This document shows positions 52,801 to 60,575 of a stretch of DNA of 64,000 bases, piece after piece. Each line of letters opens with the position of its first letter. The first letter of the stretch is position 1. This stretch comes from Rhodobacterales bacterium (lineage in GTDB: Bacteria; Pseudomonadota; Alphaproteobacteria; Rhodobacterales; Rhodobacteraceae), in assembly GCA_021155205.1 (NCBI GenBank), contig JAJNPS010000015.1:135820-199819 (forward strand). Direction: 5' to 3'. A program made the position numbers and the translations under genes. The notes under the pieces are model-generated. The model had not been told where the DNA came from. It ran no database searches and was given only the letters and a program-made list of their open reading frames with translations.

Positions 52801-52965
52801 CTCTCCAAGGAAATCGGGGGCCTCGCGGGACGCCTGAACAACCCCAACTTCGCCAGATCAGCCCCCGAGGATGTGGTGGAGGAAGCCCGCGCCAACCTGG
52901 CGGCCCGCGAGGACGAGGCGGCGAAACTCACCGCAGCCCTCGCCCGCCTCGCCGAACTCGCCTGA
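49843..52965 (+). CDS. valS: Valyl-tRNA synthetase
   Basis: A 1040-residue class I synthetase. AAGGGGAAG precedes ATG 49843. HIGH reads HMGH in PPPNVTGSLHMGHAFNNTL; KMSKS is in KGKKMSKSLGNVIDPLE. The editing domain (TTRPETMLGDGAVAVHPSDERY) and a C-terminal coiled coil (LTKVLDKLSKEIGGLAGRLNNPNF) are present. Codons 51420-51660 encode an insertion (GPDGKPTGGHWGDFSVKWDS region) with much more A/T at third positions than the flanks. Confidence 0.97.
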   Translation: MPMEKTFNATEAEARLYAMWEAMGAFKAGTNAKPDGKPFSIMIPPPNVTGSLHMGHAFNNTLQDILTRWHRMRGDDVLWQPGTDHAGIATQMVTEREMALGQEPDRRTMGREKFVQRVWQQKQASRGTIIGQLKRLGASCDWSREAFTMSGAPGAPAGEEGNFHDAVIKVFVDLYNKGLIYRGKRLVNWDPHFETAISDLEVENIEVAGHMWHFKYPLAGGQTYEYVEKDAEGNVTLRETRDYISIATTRPETMLGDGAVAVHPSDERYAPIIGKLCEIPVGPREHRRLIPIITDEYPDPLFGSGAVKITGAHDFNDYAVAKRAGIPCYRLMDTRARMRADGAPYAEAAAIAQQISRSWLVRKGYVPPGFAEQPYNPSEAEVDAMNLVPDDLRGLDRLEARKRVVEAITAEGLAVTILQKSIDPETHAEHLERVPVVESKKIMQPFGDRSKVVIEPMLTDQWFVDTAKIVEPALEAVRSGRTKIIPPSGEKTYYHWLENIEPWCISRQLWWGHQIPVWYGPRAEGEMRDSLGPDGKPTGGHWGDFSVKWDSASLVPFCAPTFKEAAEQARWYYADKFGMDQDADLIFKFNEASQPPVTRTDWSRISLYRDPDVLDTWFSSGLWPIGTLGWPEPTAELQKYFPTSVLVTGQDILFFWVARMMMMQLAVVNDIPFHTVYLHGLVRDAKGKKMSKSLGNVIDPLEIIDEYGADALRFANAAMASLGGVLKLDTQRIAGYRNFGTKLWNACRFAEMNGVWEGHATGPAPTPKATVNQWIIGEAARTLTEVNQALTDFRFDQAADALYKFVWGKVCDWYVEFAKPLFDGPEAEETRATMAWVLDQSMILLHPMMPFITEELWQTTGQRAKPLIHTDWPEYTLDLIQPAADREMNWVTTLIDEIRSARAQIHVPVGLKLDMVATTLNDDARAAWGRNETLINRLARIETLTEGPAPKGSVSVAVEGAAFAIPLAGIIDIAEEKSRLTKVLDKLSKEIGGLAGRLNNPNFARSAPEDVVEEARANLAAREDEAAKLTAALARLAELA

Positions 52966-53022
52966 TTTCCGATTGGCCCAAATATCCCGTGGGGTCCGGG
53001 GGTGCGCAGCCCCCGGCCTTGC

Positions 53023-54252
53023 CTAAAGAATCCGGTCCAGCGCCCCGATCAGCCGCGTGACATCGCCCGCCGAGGTATAGTGCGTCAGGCTCAGCCGCAG
53101 CACGCCCCTGGCCATGTCCACCCCCATCGCCTGCAGGGGACGGACGGCGTAGAAATCCCCCGCCCAGCACCCGATGCCATGCGTCGCCAGTTCCTCCGAC
53201 ACCGGCACTGCATCGCGGTCCAAGGCCACCGCCACCGTCGGCGCGCGCACCGCAGGGTCGCGCGGCCCGATCAGGCGCAGGTCGTTGCGCGCGGCCAGAT
53301 AATCCATCAGCGGTGCCACGGTTTCGATCTCTGCCGCGCGCATCAGGTCATGCACCGCGCGGTTACGCGCCGCCGCATCGGCCTCTGCTGCGAAATGCCG
53401 GGCGTGCAGCGCATCGACATAGTCCGCCATCCCGGCACTGGCGGCGATCTGGGCATGGTCCGGCCCGGCGGGGGTAAAACGTTTATAGAGGGTATCGGCG
53501 TTGAAGTAATGGCACTGGGCTGGCATCTCCATCCCGAAGTCGCGGGCAATCACCATGATCCCCAGATGCGGGCCATAGGTCTTGTAGGCCGAGAACAGGT
53601 AGACATCGCAGCCCAGGCCCCGCACATCCGGGAACCCGTGCGGCGCATAGCTGACACCGTCCACCACCGTCCGCGCGCCCGCCGCCCGCGCCATGGCGCA
53701 TATACCTGCCACGTCGTTGATTTCCGCCACCACGTTGGAGCAATGCGGAAATGCCACCAACCTGACCCGCCCGTCCGCCAAGAGCACCGCGAGGTCCGCA
53801 GGGTCCAGATGCCCCGTCACCGGGTCGATCTGCCATTCGCGAACCTCGATCCCCTCATCCGCCAACCGCCGCCAGACGCCGGAATTCGCCTCATGATCCT
53901 GATTTGTAACGACAATCGACGCGCTCTTGCCCCGCAGCCACACCCGCACCGCGTTGGCCAGCACAAAGGTGTTGGCACTGGTCGAGGGACCGAACGACAC
54001 CTCGTCATGGTCCACGCCCATCATCGCCGACAGCCGGTCGCGTGCCTCGTCCATCTCCGCGCCACCCAATTGTCCGGCGGGCTGGGGGCTGCCGGGCTGA
54101 ACCTTGCGGTCGGTGTAGAACCGGGTCAGCCGGTCCACCACCTGACGGCAGGGATAGCTGCCGCCCGCATTCTCGAAAAACGCGTGGGTCGACAGCACAG
54201 GCGAGGCGAACGCGGGAAACTGCGCGCGCACGAAATCAAGGTCTAGCGGCAT
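53023..54252 (-). CDS. Cysteine desulfurase-like class V aminotransferase
   Basis: A 409-residue PLP enzyme. AAGGAG lies eight bases before ATG 54252. Landmarks are STHAFFENAGGSYPCRQVVD, SFGPSTSANTF, TNQDHEANSGVWRRL, VDGVSYAPHGFPDV and the PLP lysine in FSAYKTYGPHLGIM. It matches the cysteine-desulfurase-like TIGR01976-type subgroup of unknown reaction. Divergent from a PotD-like binding protein gene. Confidence 0.86.
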   Translation of the reverse strand: MPLDLDFVRAQFPAFASPVLSTHAFFENAGGSYPCRQVVDRLTRFYTDRKVQPGSPQPAGQLGGAEMDEARDRLSAMMGVDHDEVSFGPSTSANTFVLANAVRVWLRGKSASIVVTNQDHEANSGVWRRLADEGIEVREWQIDPVTGHLDPADLAVLLADGRVRLVAFPHCSNVVAEINDVAGICAMARAAGARTVVDGVSYAPHGFPDVRGLGCDVYLFSAYKTYGPHLGIMVIARDFGMEMPAQCHYFNADTLYKRFTPAGPDHAQIAASAGMADYVDALHARHFAAEADAAARNRAVHDLMRAAEIETVAPLMDYLAARNDLRLIGPRDPAVRAPTVAVALDRDAVPVSEELATHGIGCWAGDFYAVRPLQAMGVDMARGVLRLSLTHYTSAGDVTRLIGALDRIL

Positions 54253-54553
54253 ATGGGGGCTCCTTTGGCGACAGGAATGGCGTGGCCTGCGGGCAGGGTC
54301 AAGCGCCCGTCCCGGGCCGCCCGTCCACGCAAACGCACGCCCCACCGCCCAGAGACGCGGCGTTTCACATCCTTTTGTTGCATTTCTTTGCAAGATCGGG
54401 CCGGAATGCCTTGCTGTCTGGTCGCGACCGCCCCAATTTGATGCGAACCTTTTGTGACGCGTTGAGTGCGCGCGCAAACGGTCACAACAGGAAGGTCTCA
54501 GCGCGCCCGGACCCGCAGGGGTCGAGCCGGGCACATAACAAGCGAGGAACGCC
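54253..54553. other. Divergent intergenic region
   Basis: Three hundred bases between the class V aminotransferase and the binding-protein gene. It should carry both promoters; no repeat, operator or small ORF with a ribosome-binding site was found. Confidence 0.4.
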
Positions 54554-55609
54554 ATGATGACACGCCGACTCCTACTGGTCGCCACATCCAGTCTTGCCAT
54601 GGCCAGCATGGCCCACGCCCAGGCTGCCGATCCGGACCTGACCGTCTTTGACTGGGCCGGTTTCGAAAACCAGTCCCTGATCGAGGGCTATGTCGAAAAG
54701 TACGGCAAGATGCCGACCTATGCCTTTTTCGGCGATGATGACGAGGCGTTCCAGAAGATCTCCTCGGGCTTCAAGGCGGACGTGGCGCATCCCTGTTCGC
54801 AGATGGTGGGCAAATATCGCGACGCGGGCCTGATCGAGCCGTGGGATACCTCGCGCATCCCGGAATTCGCCAACATCGCCCCGCGTTTCCTTGACGCCCC
54901 GACGATCAAGGACGATGGCGGCGTGTGGTACATTCCGACCGACTATGCCTACACCGCGATCGCCTACAACAACGAGCAGGTGACGGCCGAAGAGGCATCG
55001 ACGCTGCAGATCTTTGTCGATCCGAAGTATGCGGGCCGGATTTCCCTGCCCGACAACAGCGACGACATCTGGTCGCTGGCCCTGCTGGCGACCGGCGTGT
55101 CGAACTGGAACACGGTGACGGACGAACAGTTTGCCGCCGCCGCCGCCTGGTTGCGCCAGGCCCATGCCAATGTGCGGGCCTATTGGGCCGACCCGTCCGA
55201 ACTGGCCCAGCTGATGAAAACCGGCGAGGTCGTGGTGTCGTTTTCCTGGAACGACGGCGTCGCCGCGATGCGCCGCGAGGGCGTGCCGGTGACATTCAAC
55301 CGCACGCCGGACGGCGGGGCTGCGACGTGGTTCTGCGGCTATGTGAACTTCAAGGACGCGCCGGGGTCCGAAGACAAGGCCTATGACTTCATCAATGCCT
55401 GGCTGGAACCTCGGTCGGCGAAGGGTCTTTTGGCAAACTTTGGCTATGCCCACGCCAACGACGCCGCCATGGCGGGCATCACGCTGGAAGAGCTGAAGGC
55501 CGCTGATGTCGATCCGGTTCAGGGCACGCTGCTCAGCCAGACGCCGCTCGATCCCGCGCTGCGGCAGCGGATGCTGGAAGAGTTCGAACTGATCAAGTCG
55601 GGGTTCTGA
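54554..55609 (+). CDS. PotD/PotF-type polyamine-binding periplasmic protein
   Basis: A 351-residue solute-binding protein. The signal peptide of about 23 residues ends MAHAQA. PotD-family blocks include VFDWAGFENQSLIEGYVEKYG, the pocket region GVWYIPTDYAYTAIAYNNEQV, VDPKYAGRISLPDNSDDIWSLALLATG and FSWNDGVAAMRREGVPV. It would deliver putrescine or spermidine to an ABC transporter, yet no permease or ATPase gene adjoins it. GCGAGG precedes the ATG. A terminator follows. Confidence 0.88.
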   Translation: MMTRRLLLVATSSLAMASMAHAQAADPDLTVFDWAGFENQSLIEGYVEKYGKMPTYAFFGDDDEAFQKISSGFKADVAHPCSQMVGKYRDAGLIEPWDTSRIPEFANIAPRFLDAPTIKDDGGVWYIPTDYAYTAIAYNNEQVTAEEASTLQIFVDPKYAGRISLPDNSDDIWSLALLATGVSNWNTVTDEQFAAAAAWLRQAHANVRAYWADPSELAQLMKTGEVVVSFSWNDGVAAMRREGVPVTFNRTPDGGAATWFCGYVNFKDAPGSEDKAYDFINAWLEPRSAKGLLANFGYAHANDAAMAGITLEELKAADVDPVQGTLLSQTPLDPALRQRMLEEFELIKSGF

Positions 55610-55631
55610 CCGGGGCAACCGGACACCATGG

Positions 55632-55655
55632 CGCCCGAAGGAAACCCTTCGGGCG
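55632..55655 (+). terminator. Hairpin terminator after the polyamine-binding protein gene
   Basis: A perfect 10-bp stem (CGCCCGAAGG against CCTTCGGGCG) with a 4-base loop, 22 bases after the stop and followed by TTGTG. The T tract is short, but position and stability fit a terminator. Confidence 0.65.
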
Positions 55656-55712
55656 TTGTGCTCCTGCAGCGGCGGCGATGTATCGAACCATCAGCGCCGT
55701 TTTTCGCACATC

Positions 55713-56339
55713 TCAGACCCTCGCCGGGCCGATGGGCCAGGCCGCCATGGCAACATCTGCCATCCGTGCGAGGTCGATCCGATCCAGCCCGTCGCGCGCC
55801 AGGACGGACATGCCCTGGATCAGGGCCATGACCATTGCCGCCAGGGATGCGGCGGACGGCGTTTCCGGCTGGCGTCCGGCGTCGACATCCTGCGAAATGC
55901 GGGCCGCCAGCCGCTGCGTGATCTCCAACCGAATTTCGGCAAGCGCCCTTTGGACATCCGCCGACCCGGTCGATCCGGTTGCCGTTGCACTGGCCAGAAG
56001 GCAGCCTTTCGGCGTCGTTTCTCCGGTAAATGCCACGACCGCAGCCTGAAGCATTGCCCATGCCGCGTCTCGTGCCGTGGGCGCCGCGTCCAGCCTGGCC
56101 TGCACATCCTCGATCGGGCCGGCATAGAGACGGGCAGCTTCCAGAAACAGCCGCTTTTTGTCACCGAACGCCGTATAGATGCTGGGGGCAGTCACACCCA
56201 TTGCCGCCGTGAGATCGGTGATCGACGTTGTTTCATAGCCGTGCTGCCAAAACACCAGCATAGCCTGCCGCAATGCCGCCTGCCTGTCGAAAGACAGCGG
56301 CCGACCGGACCTGCGCAACCTGGGCTCACCTGATTTCAT
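55713..56339 (-). CDS. TetR/AcrR-family regulator
   Basis: A 208-residue repressor. The HTH reads MLVFWQHGYETTSITDLTAAMGVTAPSIYTAFGDKKRLFLEAA, the YTAF/GDKKRL pattern of the AcrR/BetI group; the C-terminal domain contains GCLLASATATGSTGSADVQRALAEIR. Divergent from an aldo/keto reductase, with two related operator palindromes between; one overlaps its own start codon. Confidence 0.92.
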   Translation of the reverse strand: MKSGEPRLRRSGRPLSFDRQAALRQAMLVFWQHGYETTSITDLTAAMGVTAPSIYTAFGDKKRLFLEAARLYAGPIEDVQARLDAAPTARDAAWAMLQAAVVAFTGETTPKGCLLASATATGSTGSADVQRALAEIRLEITQRLAARISQDVDAGRQPETPSAASLAAMVMALIQGMSVLARDGLDRIDLARMADVAMAAWPIGPARV

Positions 56340-56351
56340 AGCGAGCGCTAT
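56338..56351. promoter_or_regulatory. Operator 1 (tetR start) of the TetR/aldo-keto pair
   Basis: ATAGCG-AG-CGCTAT is a perfect 14-bp palindrome overlapping the tetR start codon. A second copy of the same motif lies 54 bp away, supporting it as the regulator's own operator. Confidence 0.7.
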
Positions 56352-56391
56352 TAAACAGATTGACCCGCCCCGGCAAGGACTCTAGAAAAAC

Positions 56392-56405
56392 ATAGTGGTC
56401 GTTAT
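56392..56405. promoter_or_regulatory. Operator 2 (aldo/keto reductase side)
   Basis: The reverse reading ATAACGACCACTAT matches operator 1 at 11 of 14 positions with the same spacing. It sits 16 bp before the reductase start, so binding would repress that gene. Confidence 0.65.
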
Positions 56406-56420
56406 GAAATAGGAAATCCC

Positions 56421-57542
56421 ATGTCCCTGACGCAATATCGCACGCTGGGCCGTTCCGGCCTGGTTGTCAGCCCGCTTGCCCTTGGTACCATGACCTTTGG
56501 GCCGGGAATGTGGAACGCAGACGGAGCGGCCGCGTGTGCCATCTTCGACGCCTACCTCGACGCAGGCGGAAACTTCGTCGACACCGCCGACATCTATGCT
56601 GGCGGCGAGAGCGAGACCCTGGTCGGCCGGTTCATCAAGGAGACCGGAACCCGCGACAGGGTCGTGCTGGCAAGCAAGTTCGGGTTCAACGCATCAGCCA
56701 GTCCGCTGACAGCGTCGCAGGCCGCCAACGGCAACCCGAACGCAGGCGGAGCCGGCGCCAAGAACATCCACCGTGCGCTCGATGCCTCTCTCCGGCGATT
56801 GGGGACAGACTACATCGACCTTTACTGGATGCACATCTGGGACGGCGTCACCCCGGTCGAGGAAATCGTGCAGACCCTGGGCGATCTCGTGCGGGCCGGC
56901 AAGATCCGCTACTTCGCCCTGTCCGACATGCCCGCCTGGCTCGCGATGAAGGCTGCGACACTTGCCGCCGAACGGGGCATGGCGGGTCCCATTGCCATGC
57001 AGGTCGAGTATTCGCTGGTCGCCCGCGATGTGGAGGCCGAGCATCTGCCTGCAGCAAAAGAGGCCGGGATGGCTGTGATTCCATGGAGCCCGCTGGCGGG
57101 CGGTTTCCTGACCGGAAAGTACCGGCGCGGCGATACCGCCAACCGAGGTCGCCTCAGCGGTGCGAACCCGTTTGGCGACAGCAAGTTTACCGACCGGAAC
57201 TGGGAAATCCTGGACATGCTGGTATCGGTCGCAACAGAAATTGGCCGCCCGGCGGCACAGGTGGCACTGGCCTGGGCCATGGCCCGGCCCGGCGTCACCT
57301 CGACGCTGATCGGCGCCCGCAGCCTGCCCCAGCTCGCCAGCAACATTGCCGCAACGGACATCACCCTGACGCTGGACCAGATGGACCGGCTGGATGCCGT
57401 CAGCGCATCCGCCATGGGGTTCTCGGCATCGCTTGCCCAGCCGATGATCCGTCGGATGGTTTTCGGTGGGAATGACGTGGCAGGCTGGTCAGAGACGCGG
57501 CCCCTGGACCGCAGCCGAATGCCGGTGCCGCGCGGTGCCTGA
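56421..57542 (+). CDS. Aldo/keto reductase
   Basis: A 373-residue NADPH-dependent TIM-barrel reductase. The catalytic tetrad is visible: Asp/Tyr in FVDTADIYAGGESETLVG, Lys in VLASKFGFNAS and His in LYWMHIWDG. The C-terminal cofactor motif is TLIGARSLPQLASNIA. The substrate is probably an aldehyde or ketone sensed through the divergent TetR, but is not identifiable. Confidence 0.93.
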   Translation: MSLTQYRTLGRSGLVVSPLALGTMTFGPGMWNADGAAACAIFDAYLDAGGNFVDTADIYAGGESETLVGRFIKETGTRDRVVLASKFGFNASASPLTASQAANGNPNAGGAGAKNIHRALDASLRRLGTDYIDLYWMHIWDGVTPVEEIVQTLGDLVRAGKIRYFALSDMPAWLAMKAATLAAERGMAGPIAMQVEYSLVARDVEAEHLPAAKEAGMAVIPWSPLAGGFLTGKYRRGDTANRGRLSGANPFGDSKFTDRNWEILDMLVSVATEIGRPAAQVALAWAMARPGVTSTLIGARSLPQLASNIAATDITLTLDQMDRLDAVSASAMGFSASLAQPMIRRMVFGGNDVAGWSETRPLDRSRMPVPRGA

Positions 57543-57741
57543 CCATGCGGGCCGGCTGGCACGGCAAGCCGGCCGGCACTGGCGACAGGATCGCGGCGTC
57601 GCGCGGACCGCAGACAAGGGATTGACGCGTGGTTACGCCCGCCCCCGCCTGGAAGGACCAGACACAATTCAGGGGCGCTGCGTCCCGCATCCTGACACCC
57701 TTTGCCTTGCGTCCCCCGACCCCGGCCCCTATATTCATTCC

Positions 57742-58065
57742 TGTCCGGGGCAACCCGGACTATGGCGATAAACGCACCTGTAATAAGCGGCTCGGACCCG
57801 GGGGCGGTACCCGGCGACTCCACCAGACACCCGGCATTGCGGGGGAACGGGGTCGAAATAGGATCGACGAACGTCTAAAGAGGCCAGCTTTCGCTCGGTA
57901 GGTACCACCGTCATCGGACCACAAGTACAGTTGCCAATGACAACCGTGCTCCGGCAATGGCTCTGGCTGCGTAAGCAGTTCGAGTCGCCGAAACCAAGCC
58001 CTTGCGCTTAGCCGCGTAAGGCGGGGCCCGCCGGAGCCTGGCAACAGAATCCGGCACTTAAACAC
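57742..58065 (+). ncRNA. ssrA: Circularly permuted two-piece tmRNA
   Basis: The acceptor segment comes first: hairpin GTCCGGG-GCAA-CCCGGAC (57743-57760), the alphaproteobacterial T-arm CCGGG-GGCGGTA-CCCGG, and ACTCCACCA ending at 57825. After a short spacer the coding segment starts near 57841 (GGGGGAACGG, then AAATAGGATCGACG). The tag frame 57933-57974 reads ANDNRAPAMALAA then TAA. A TATATT -10 lies at 57730-57735. The 3' end is approximate. In alphaproteobacteria the transcript is cut into two paired RNAs that rescue stalled ribosomes and tag products for ClpXP. Confidence 0.95.
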
Positions 58066-58095
58066 TTGCATCAGGTGCTTTGGCAAAGCCAGGAC

Positions 58096-58314
58096 ATGAC
58101 CCTGCCACGCGCGCGGTCCAACGCCCGCTTGGCAGGCGAAACGATCAACGCCACCACGATCAAGGGCAAGGACGGCAACCTGCGGCTGTCGGGAGTTTAC
58201 CCGAACGCCGTGCTTGCCCCCGACAGATGTGGCGTCACCGCCCGCGGCCTGTCCGATGATCCAAGAGCGATCCGCGTGAAACTCTTGCGCGAAGTTTTCC
58301 GCAATGTCGGCTGA
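58096..58314 (+). CDS. Hypothetical small ORF downstream of tmRNA
   Basis: A 72-residue frame (MTLPRARSNARLAGETINATT to REVFRNVG; open back to a TTG at 58066) with the high third-position GC of real genes here, but no good ribosome-binding site and no family I recognise. It may be a genuine small protein or a gene fragment left by an insertion next to ssrA, a common integration target. The 120 bases after it show nothing further. Confidence 0.3.
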   Translation: MTLPRARSNARLAGETINATTIKGKDGNLRLSGVYPNAVLAPDRCGVTARGLSDDPRAIRVKLLREVFRNVG

Positions 58315-58433
58315 CCGTTGACGCCGGCCGACGTTTCCCGATACCAACAGTTCCGTGGGGCCACAGCGACCGCCCCGTGAGGCCCCGGCCATCGGTTCGC
58401 ATCCTCTGTCCCTTTGCAACAGGATGCCCGCCC

Positions 58434-59234
58434 ATGCCCGGACTTAACCAGATCGCGCCCGCCCAACCGATGCGCCTGATCGGCACCCCCGAAATGCCGG
58501 TGATTGTCGATGTGCGCGCGCCCGACGATTTTGCCGCCCACCCATACCTCATTCCCACTGCCCGCTGCCAGCCGCACAAGGAAGTGGTGGACCTGCTGCC
58601 GAAGCTTGACATGCGCCGTGTCTCGGTGGTCTGCCAGCGTGGGCTGAAACTGTCCGAGGGCGCTGCGGCCCTGCTGCGGACCGCGGGCATTGCGGCCGAA
58701 ACGCTGGAGGGCGGCACCGAAGCCTGGGCAGCCGCAGGGTTGCCGATGGTTCCCGCCGCAGCCTTGCCTGCATCGCACCTGTGGGCCACGCGGCATCGAC
58801 CAAAGATCGACCGCATCGCCTGCCCCTGGGCGATCCGGCGGTTTGTCGATCCCGCCGCAGAGTTCCTGTTCGTCGCCCCGTCCGGGGCCGCGGCCGTCGC
58901 CGACCGTTTCGATGCCACCCCCTTCGACATCGAGGGCGTCCGTTTCAGCCATCGTGGCGCAGCCTGCACATTCGATGCCGTGCTCGACGATTTCGGCCTG
59001 CATACCGAGGCGCTGGACCGTCTTGCCCTGGTTGTCCGCGCGGCCGACACGGACCGGCACGACCTTGCGCCGCAGGCGGCGGGTCTGCTGGCGATCTCGG
59101 TCGGGCTGTCACGCCAGTTTCGCGATGACCTGCAACAGCTAGAGGCCGGAATGGTGGTCTGTGACGCGCTTTACCGCTGGGCGCGGGATGGACATGACGA
59201 AGGGCATGACTGGCCCGCGGGTCGCAAGGCATGA
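58434..59234 (+). CDS. Rhodanese-ChrB fusion, chromate resistance protein
   Basis: A 266-residue two-domain protein. Residues about 8-105 are a rhodanese fold (VIVDVRAPDDFAAHPYLIPTA, active-site cysteine in VVCQRGLKLSEGAAALLR). Residues about 115-266 form the C-terminal ChrB domain (WATRHRPKIDRIACPWAIRRFVDPAAEFLFVAP, then FSHRGAACTFDAVLDDFGL). ChrB proteins sense or process chromate alongside ChrA. The stop overlaps chrA, so the two are co-translated. Start at MPGLNQIAPAQP. Confidence 0.9.
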   Translation: MPGLNQIAPAQPMRLIGTPEMPVIVDVRAPDDFAAHPYLIPTARCQPHKEVVDLLPKLDMRRVSVVCQRGLKLSEGAAALLRTAGIAAETLEGGTEAWAAAGLPMVPAAALPASHLWATRHRPKIDRIACPWAIRRFVDPAAEFLFVAPSGAAAVADRFDATPFDIEGVRFSHRGAACTFDAVLDDFGLHTEALDRLALVVRAADTDRHDLAPQAAGLLAISVGLSRQFRDDLQQLEAGMVVCDALYRWARDGHDEGHDWPAGRKA

Positions 59235-60493
59235 CACCGACGATTGGCGCGCTGACCCGCGTGTTTGCCCGCATCGGGTTGTTGTCCTTTGGCGGTCCTG
59301 CGGCCCAGATCGCGTTGATGCACCGCACCCTGATCGACGAAAAGAACTGGGTGTCGGAGCCCGATTTCCTGCGCGCGTTGTCCTTTTGCATGTTGCTGCC
59401 CGGCCCCGAGGCAATGCAGCTTGCAACCTGGATCGGCTGGCGGCTGCAGGGCGTGCGCGGCGGGCTGATCGCGGGCGGCCTGTTCGTGCTGCCGGGTGCG
59501 CTGGTTGTTCTGGCGCTGTCGATGGCCTATGCCGCTTATGGCACAGTGCCGCTGGTCGCAGCCCTTTTCGCCGGTGTGCAGGCCGCCGTCGTCGCCATCG
59601 TGATCGAGGCCCTGCTGCGGGTGTCACGGCGGGCGCTCAAATCACGCGGCGCCATGGCCGTTGCGGCACTTGCCTTTACTTCCTTGTTCTTTTTCAACAT
59701 TCCTTTTCCGCTGGTCATCCTTGCGGCGGCGATCTACGGGTATTTTACAACAATCGTCCCGCCTGACGCTGCGGGGCCGCCCGCCGCGACGCCATCTGGT
59801 ATTGGCGCGGCCTTGCGGATGGCCGGGCTCTGGACGGCGATCTGGCTGCTGCCCTTGGGCGTCTTGATGCTGGCCAGTCCGGGCATCCTGTCCGACATCG
59901 GCGCCTATTTTGCGAGGCTCGCCGTCCTGACTTTTGGCGGTGCCTATGCGGTGCTGGCCTGGATGGCGCAAGAGGTGGTGGACGACAAGGGCTGGCTGAC
60001 GCTGGCGCAGATGATGGACGGGCTGGGGCTGGCCGAAACGACGCCCGGACCACTGATCCTGGTGACAGAGTTCGTCGCCTACATGGCCGCGCATCGCGAA
60101 GGCGGTCCACTGCTGGGGCTGGCGGCGGCGGCAGTATCGCTGTGGGTGACGTTCGTGCCATCGTTCGGCTTCATCTTTACCGGCGCGCCCTTCATCGCCC
60201 GCCTGACCGCGATGCCACGTCTGTCGGGTGCGCTGACGGCCATCACCGCGGCGGTCGTGGGCGTCATCGCCAGTCTGTCGCTGTGGTTTGCGCTGCACGT
60301 GCTGTTCAACCGGATCGACACGGTTGCGGCGGGTCCGCTGCGGCTGTTCGTGCCCGACGTCACCAGCCTCGACCCTGTCGCGCTGGTGATCGGCCTCGGG
60401 GCGGGGTGGCTGCTGTTGTGGCGGCACTGGCCGATCCTGCCCGTGCTGGGGGGGGCGGCCCTGGCATCGGGCGCGTTTTCCTGGCTGGCATGA
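59231..60493 (+). CDS. chrA: Chromate transporter ChrA
   Basis: A 420-residue long-chain CHR transporter with two homologous halves. The N-terminal half has LSFGGPAAQIALMHRTLIDEKNWVSEPDFLRALSFCMLLPGPEAMQLATWIG. The C-terminal half has LTFGGAYAVLAWMAQEVVDDKGWLTLAQMMDGLGLAETTPGPLILVTEFVAYMAA. About 10-12 helices. It exports chromate from the cytoplasm. Cotranscribed with the rhodanese-ChrB gene. Confidence 0.95.
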   Translation: MTPTIGALTRVFARIGLLSFGGPAAQIALMHRTLIDEKNWVSEPDFLRALSFCMLLPGPEAMQLATWIGWRLQGVRGGLIAGGLFVLPGALVVLALSMAYAAYGTVPLVAALFAGVQAAVVAIVIEALLRVSRRALKSRGAMAVAALAFTSLFFFNIPFPLVILAAAIYGYFTTIVPPDAAGPPAATPSGIGAALRMAGLWTAIWLLPLGVLMLASPGILSDIGAYFARLAVLTFGGAYAVLAWMAQEVVDDKGWLTLAQMMDGLGLAETTPGPLILVTEFVAYMAAHREGGPLLGLAAAAVSLWVTFVPSFGFIFTGAPFIARLTAMPRLSGALTAITAAVVGVIASLSLWFALHVLFNRIDTVAAGPLRLFVPDVTSLDPVALVIGLGAGWLLLWRHWPILPVLGGAALASGAFSWLA

Positions 60494-60575
60494 CGGAAGT
60501 TGCGGGCGTTGATCGCCCCTTCCCTTCGAAAGGGAATGCCTTATGCTGCCCTGCAACAGACACAGGGGGAGACGC

